Source: Devosia sp. Root436
GTDB lineage: Bacteria; Pseudomonadota; Alphaproteobacteria; Rhizobiales; Devosiaceae
Reading direction: 5' to 3'
Assembly: GCF_001426345.1 (NCBI RefSeq)
Contig: NZ_LMEM01000011.1
Span: 1-64,000, forward strand
Length of the DNA: 64,000 nt
Shown: piece by piece, positions 61,130-64,000 of the stretch
Layout: every line of letters starts with the position of its first letter
Numbering within the stretch: position 1 is the first letter of the stretch
Position numbers and translations under genes: made by a program
The notes under the pieces: model-generated
The model's input: the letters and a program-made list of their open reading frames with translations, nothing else
Databases searched by the model: none
Told to the model about the DNA's origin: nothing

Positions 61130-61891
61130 CTAGAGGTGCCTGCCTTCGTCGACCGGCACGACAATGCCGGTCGAACTGGTCAGGTTGACAATGCAGGCGA
61201 TGACCGCGCGCGCGACATCGTCGGGCGTGGTGATATGGGCGAGAGGCAGTTTGTCGGCGACGGCCTTGAGTTGTTCGCGTGTGCGCCCGGGAACGAAATT
61301 CGTATCGACACCCGCGGGAGAGACCGAGAAGACGCGAATACGCGGTGCCAGCGCTTTCGCCAGTGCGATGGTCAAGGCATCGACGCCCGCCTTGGCCGAC
61401 AGATAGGCCAGGCTGCTGCCCAGCCCCGTCCGGGCGGCAATGGATGAAATGTTGACGATGGCGGCGCTGTTGCCGCGCTCCAGCAGGGGGCGGAAGGCGC
61501 GCATCACCGCGAAGGGGCCCTGCAGGTTCACCCGCACGGTCTGCTCGAAAATGGCGTCGGTCAAAGCGTCCAGATCATTGGCAGGAACAGGCGTTGTCGA
61601 GCCGCCACTATTGACCAGGGCGTCGAGGTGGCCATAGCGATCTTCGACCGCCGCCGCCGCCGCCGCAATGGAATCCGGATCTTCCACGGCGATGCGCAAT
61701 GCGCAGTGCCCCGATCCTGCAAGGCCGGCGACAACCTCATCGGCCAGTGCGGAACGGCTGTTGTAGCCGACCACCACGGCCGAGCCCATGGCGGCAAGGC
61801 GCGCCGCCGTTGCCCGGCCGATGCCGCCGCTGCCGCCGGTCACCAGTGCCGTCCTGGGCAGGGTAAGGTTTGGAATCTCGATGAGCGGCAT
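61130..61891 (-). CDS. SDR-family oxidoreductase
   Basis: A 253-residue short-chain dehydrogenase with the cofactor site VTGGSGGIGRATAARL near residue 17, NSGGSTTPVP in place of the usual NNAG-type motif, ISSIAARTGLGSS and the active-site YLSAKAGVDAL. The NSGG variant is seen in some SDRs and need not inactivate it. The gene is in line with HpaI-like aldolase (34-base gap) and aldehyde dehydrogenase genes. Substrate unknown. Confidence 0.83.
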   Translation of the reverse strand: MPLIEIPNLTLPRTALVTGGSGGIGRATAARLAAMGSAVVVGYNSRSALADEVVAGLAGSGHCALRIAVEDPDSIAAAAAAVEDRYGHLDALVNSGGSTTPVPANDLDALTDAIFEQTVRVNLQGPFAVMRAFRPLLERGNSAAIVNISSIAARTGLGSSLAYLSAKAGVDALTIALAKALAPRIRVFSVSPAGVDTNFVPGRTREQLKAVADKLPLAHITTPDDVARAVIACIVNLTSSTGIVVPVDEGRHL

Positions 61892-61925
61892 GGCTAATTC
61901 TCCCTGCGGCAGCGATGCGCAAATC

Positions 61926-62699
61926 CTAGCTGGTGTAATCCTTCAGCGCAGCACCTGCAGCCGACCGAATAAAACCGTGGTCGCTCGCCAATACCATGGC
62001 GGTTGCCCCAAGATCGGAGACGAAACCGAAGTCGGCCTTGCTGGTCGGCAGCATCATCAGGGGAACGCCGGCATCGCGCGCCGCCGCAGCGACCCGCCCG
62101 CTGATCTCCGCCACTTTGGCACCGGCTTGCGGATCGCCACCGAATGACGCGGCCAGGTCGCCCCGACCGACGAACAGCGCGTCGATGCCCTCGACCCGGG
62201 CAATATCGCCGGCCTTGTCGATGGCATGCTGGTCCTCGATCATGGCCACCACCGCAACCCGGGCATCCTGCTGTTCCATGTGGCCCGTCGGCCCGACGCT
62301 GCCCCAGGTGCTGGCGCGCGTCAGCCCGGCAAAGCCACGGCTGCCGCCTGCATAGCGGCTGGCACGCACGATGGCTTCTGCCCGCTCCACCGACGTCACA
62401 TGCGGCACCATTATGCCCATGGCGCCGCAATCCAGGGCCGAGAGGATATTGGCAGGGGTGAATTCGGCGACGCGCACCAGCGGCGCGATGTTGGATGCAC
62501 GAGCCGCCAGGATCATGAGGTCGGTCATGGCGCGGTCGAGCGGCGCATGCTCCTGGTCGATGATCACGAAGTCATAGCCGATCGGTCCCAGCATCTCGAT
62601 GACCTGGGTGGTCGGCAGCTTGAGAAATGTCCCGAACAGGCGCTGGCGCTTGAGCAGGCGGTCACGGAACGACGTAAAGGCTGGGCGCGGTTCGGTCAT
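61926..62699 (-). CDS. HpcH/HpaI-family aldolase
   Basis: A 257-residue class II pyruvate aldolase-type barrel. FGTFLKLPTTQVIEMLGPIGYDFVIIDQEHAPLDR (residues about 22-56) carries the base histidine; MGIMVPHVTSVERAEAIVRASRY and MIEDQHAIDKAGDIARVEGIDALFVGRGDLAASFG hold the metal glutamate and aspartate. It should cleave a 4-hydroxy-2-oxo acid to pyruvate (or oxaloacetate) plus an aldehyde, which the aldehyde dehydrogenase in the operon may oxidise. GAGGAAACCGAC precedes the ATG at 62699. It is the first gene of the leftward operon. Confidence 0.87.
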   Translation of the reverse strand: MTEPRPAFTSFRDRLLKRQRLFGTFLKLPTTQVIEMLGPIGYDFVIIDQEHAPLDRAMTDLMILAARASNIAPLVRVAEFTPANILSALDCGAMGIMVPHVTSVERAEAIVRASRYAGGSRGFAGLTRASTWGSVGPTGHMEQQDARVAVVAMIEDQHAIDKAGDIARVEGIDALFVGRGDLAASFGGDPQAGAKVAEISGRVAAAARDAGVPLMMLPTSKADFGFVSDLGATAMVLASDHGFIRSAAGAALKDYTS

Positions 62700-62879
62700 G
62701 TCGGTTTCCTCGTTTCGGTCCTTGTAGTGAGGTACCGCGCCATTGCCCTGCTCGAACCCACGCCATTTCTTACCGCGAAACGCCAGGTCCGTTTCTGTCG
62801 GCGAAACGGTCCGGCAATCCTGTTGCTCCGCGCACCCCCGAATGCGAGCCCAAGGGACATATGTTTCAGGAGCGAAAGC

Positions 62880-63773
62880 TTGGCCGACCCCACCATCATC
62901 AGTTGCGCCGTGACCGGCAATATCACCACGCTCGCGCAGACGCCCTATCTGCCGGTATCGCCCGAGCAGATCGCCAATGCGTGCCTTGAGGCCGTGCGGG
63001 CGGGCGCGGCGATCGTGCATATCCATGTCCGGCATCCCGATGGACGGCCTAGCATGGAGATGCAGCATTACCGGGAAGTGGTCGAGCGCCTGCGCGCGGC
63101 GGACGAGGACGTCATCATCAACCTCACCACCGGGCCCGGCCAGCGCTTCGTTCCCAGCCCGGACGATCCGAGCGTTGCCGCGCCGGGAACCACGCTGATC
63201 CGGCCCGAACCGCGCGTCGCGCATATAGCGGCATTGCGGCCGGAGCTGTGCAGCCTCGACCTCAACACCATGTTCTCGGGCTCGTCGGTCGTCATCAATA
63301 CGCCCGACAGTGTGGCCGTGATGGCCGATATGATACGGACATCGGGAGTGCGCCCGGAGCTCGAAGTGTTCGACACCGGCGACATCCAACTCGCCAATCA
63401 CTTCATCGAACAGGGAAAGCTCGATACGCCCGCCCTGTTCCAGATCGTGCTTGGAATCCGCTATGGCGCGATCGCCACGCCCGAAACGCTGAGCTTCATG
63501 AAGTCGCTGCTGCCGCCGGGCTCCCATTGGGGTGGCATCGGCATCGGCCGCTGGGAATTTCCGATGCTGGCGCAGTCCTGGCTGCTGGGCGGCCATGTCC
63601 GCGTCGGGCTCGAGGACAATATCTATCTCGAAAAGGATGTCCTGGCGGAAGGCAATGCGCCGCTCGTCGAGAAGGCCGTCCGCATCATCCGGGATCTTGG
63701 TGGAACGATCGCGACGCCCGGCCAGGCGCGCGAAATCCTGAACCTGAAGCGGCAGGGTCCCATCCCGGCCTGA
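62880..63773 (+). CDS. Beta-keto acid cleavage enzyme (BKACE, DUF849) family protein
   Basis: A 297-residue TIM-barrel protein with the BKACE zinc motif AGAAIVHIHVRHPDGRPSME (His-x-His) and downstream GLEDNIYLEKDVLAEGN. BKACEs condense a beta-keto acid with acetyl-CoA to give acetoacetate and a new CoA thioester, as Kce does in lysine fermentation. A TTG start at 62880 is inferred from AGGAG 7 bases upstream and the family N terminus ADPTIISCAVTGNITT. It is divergent from the HpaI-aldolase operon and is followed by another gene after 47 bases. Confidence 0.83.
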   Translation: MADPTIISCAVTGNITTLAQTPYLPVSPEQIANACLEAVRAGAAIVHIHVRHPDGRPSMEMQHYREVVERLRAADEDVIINLTTGPGQRFVPSPDDPSVAAPGTTLIRPEPRVAHIAALRPELCSLDLNTMFSGSSVVINTPDSVAVMADMIRTSGVRPELEVFDTGDIQLANHFIEQGKLDTPALFQIVLGIRYGAIATPETLSFMKSLLPPGSHWGGIGIGRWEFPMLAQSWLLGGHVRVGLEDNIYLEKDVLAEGNAPLVEKAVRIIRDLGGTIATPGQAREILNLKRQGPIPA

Positions 63774-63820
63774 ACAAGCAGGGCGGTTCCGGCCCGCAAT
63801 TCAACGACAAGGAGGCAGAC

Positions 63821-64000
63821 ATGTACGTGCAGAGCGATCCACGATCCACCCTGGCCAAGGAGCCCAAATCCACCGCCCGGGTCCATGATAGCTTTTTCGG
63901 CTCCCAGCTTGCCCTGTTCTACGAGACCGAGCCACAGGCCAGCGACAGCAATGGCGACACCTGGATCAGCCGTGGCCAGAACTTCATCGTCGCCTATAGC
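63821..64000 (+). CDS. Unidentified protein, 3' end beyond the window
   Basis: Sixty codons are visible, starting ATG 63821 after AAGGAGGCAGAC, and the frame is open to the window end. The N terminus reads MYVQSDPRSTLAKEPKSTAR, followed by VHDSFFGSQLALFYETEPQA and then a tryptophan- and glycine-containing segment. I do not recognise the family. It has no signal peptide or membrane segment in this part. Its position 47 bases after the BKACE gene suggests an operon. Confidence 0.6.
   Translation, partial: MYVQSDPRSTLAKEPKSTARVHDSFFGSQLALFYETEPQASDSNGDTWISRGQNFIVAYS

Overview
The window is GC-rich and gene-dense. It reads as chromosomal DNA of an alphaproteobacterium of the order Hyphomicrobiales, Devosia-like by gene complement. 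That placement is inference from three things: the pcaQ-pcaDCHGB arrangement, the abundance of tripartite (Tct) and ABC uptake systems, and the many large intergenic palindromes of the type ctctcccctcaggggagag. No rRNA, tRNA, CRISPR array, phage gene or intact insertion sequence was seen.

About half the window (1-32.2 kb) is a catabolic island for lignin-type aromatics. (1) 0.1-6.4 kb: a CoA-dependent, deacetylative hydroxycinnamate pathway made of a feruloyl-CoA synthetase, crotonase, SDR, acyl-CoA dehydrogenase and HcaR-like MarR repressor. The amidohydrolase-type beta-ketoacyl-CoA hydrolase that should complete it is truncated. (2) 6.6-16.9 kb: a methoxy-aromatic demethylation and ring-cleavage module. 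It holds a tetrahydrofolate-dependent LigM/DesA-type O-demethylase, an FCD-GntR regulator, a DUF1932-type dehydrogenase, PurU, the GalD/GalC/GalB set for 4-oxalomesaconate, a type I (VOC) extradiol dioxygenase, a MetF-like methylene-THF reductase and a short MetE-like methyltransferase. (3) 17.1-21.9 kb: a branched-chain-type ABC transporter (livJHMGF). (4) 22.3-30.1 kb: the complete protocatechuate 3,4-cleavage pathway pcaDCHGBIJF with divergent pcaQ. (5) 30.1-32.2 kb: pobR-pobA for 4-hydroxybenzoate.

The same palindrome, TGTATACA (ATGTATACAT in its best copies), lies upstream of the O-demethylase, the MetF-like gene and livJ. Degenerate copies precede the dioxygenase operon and the MetE-like gene. 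This suggests one regulon, probably under the GntR protein, that couples uptake, demethylation, C1 disposal and ring cleavage. The most notable feature is that a type I extradiol dioxygenase stands where gallate/protocatechuate-type pathways normally use a LigAB/DesB/GalA type II enzyme.

32.4-41.1 kb is an L-fucose-like sugar-acid locus: lactonase, IclR repressor, Rbs-type ABC transporter, SDR and L-fuconate dehydratase, with a diguanylate cyclase embedded. 41.1-44.3 kb is a MarR-EmrA-EmrB efflux operon. 44.5-51.0 kb is a tripartite tricarboxylate-type transporter with a cupin, a divergent enolase-superfamily protein lacking the usual lysine motif, a DapA-family aldolase and a FadR-type regulator. 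51.1-53.2 kb holds a DUF1127 small protein, a beta-propeller protein and an unusual TPR/winged-helix regulator. 53.3-55.6 kb is a ClC channel divergent from a MarR regulator. 55.8-64.0 kb is a second Tct transporter operon with aldehyde dehydrogenase, SDR, HpcH/HpaI aldolase and NTF2-like protein, divergent from a beta-keto acid cleavage enzyme; its substrate is not known. All calls are from reading the sequence only, without database searches.
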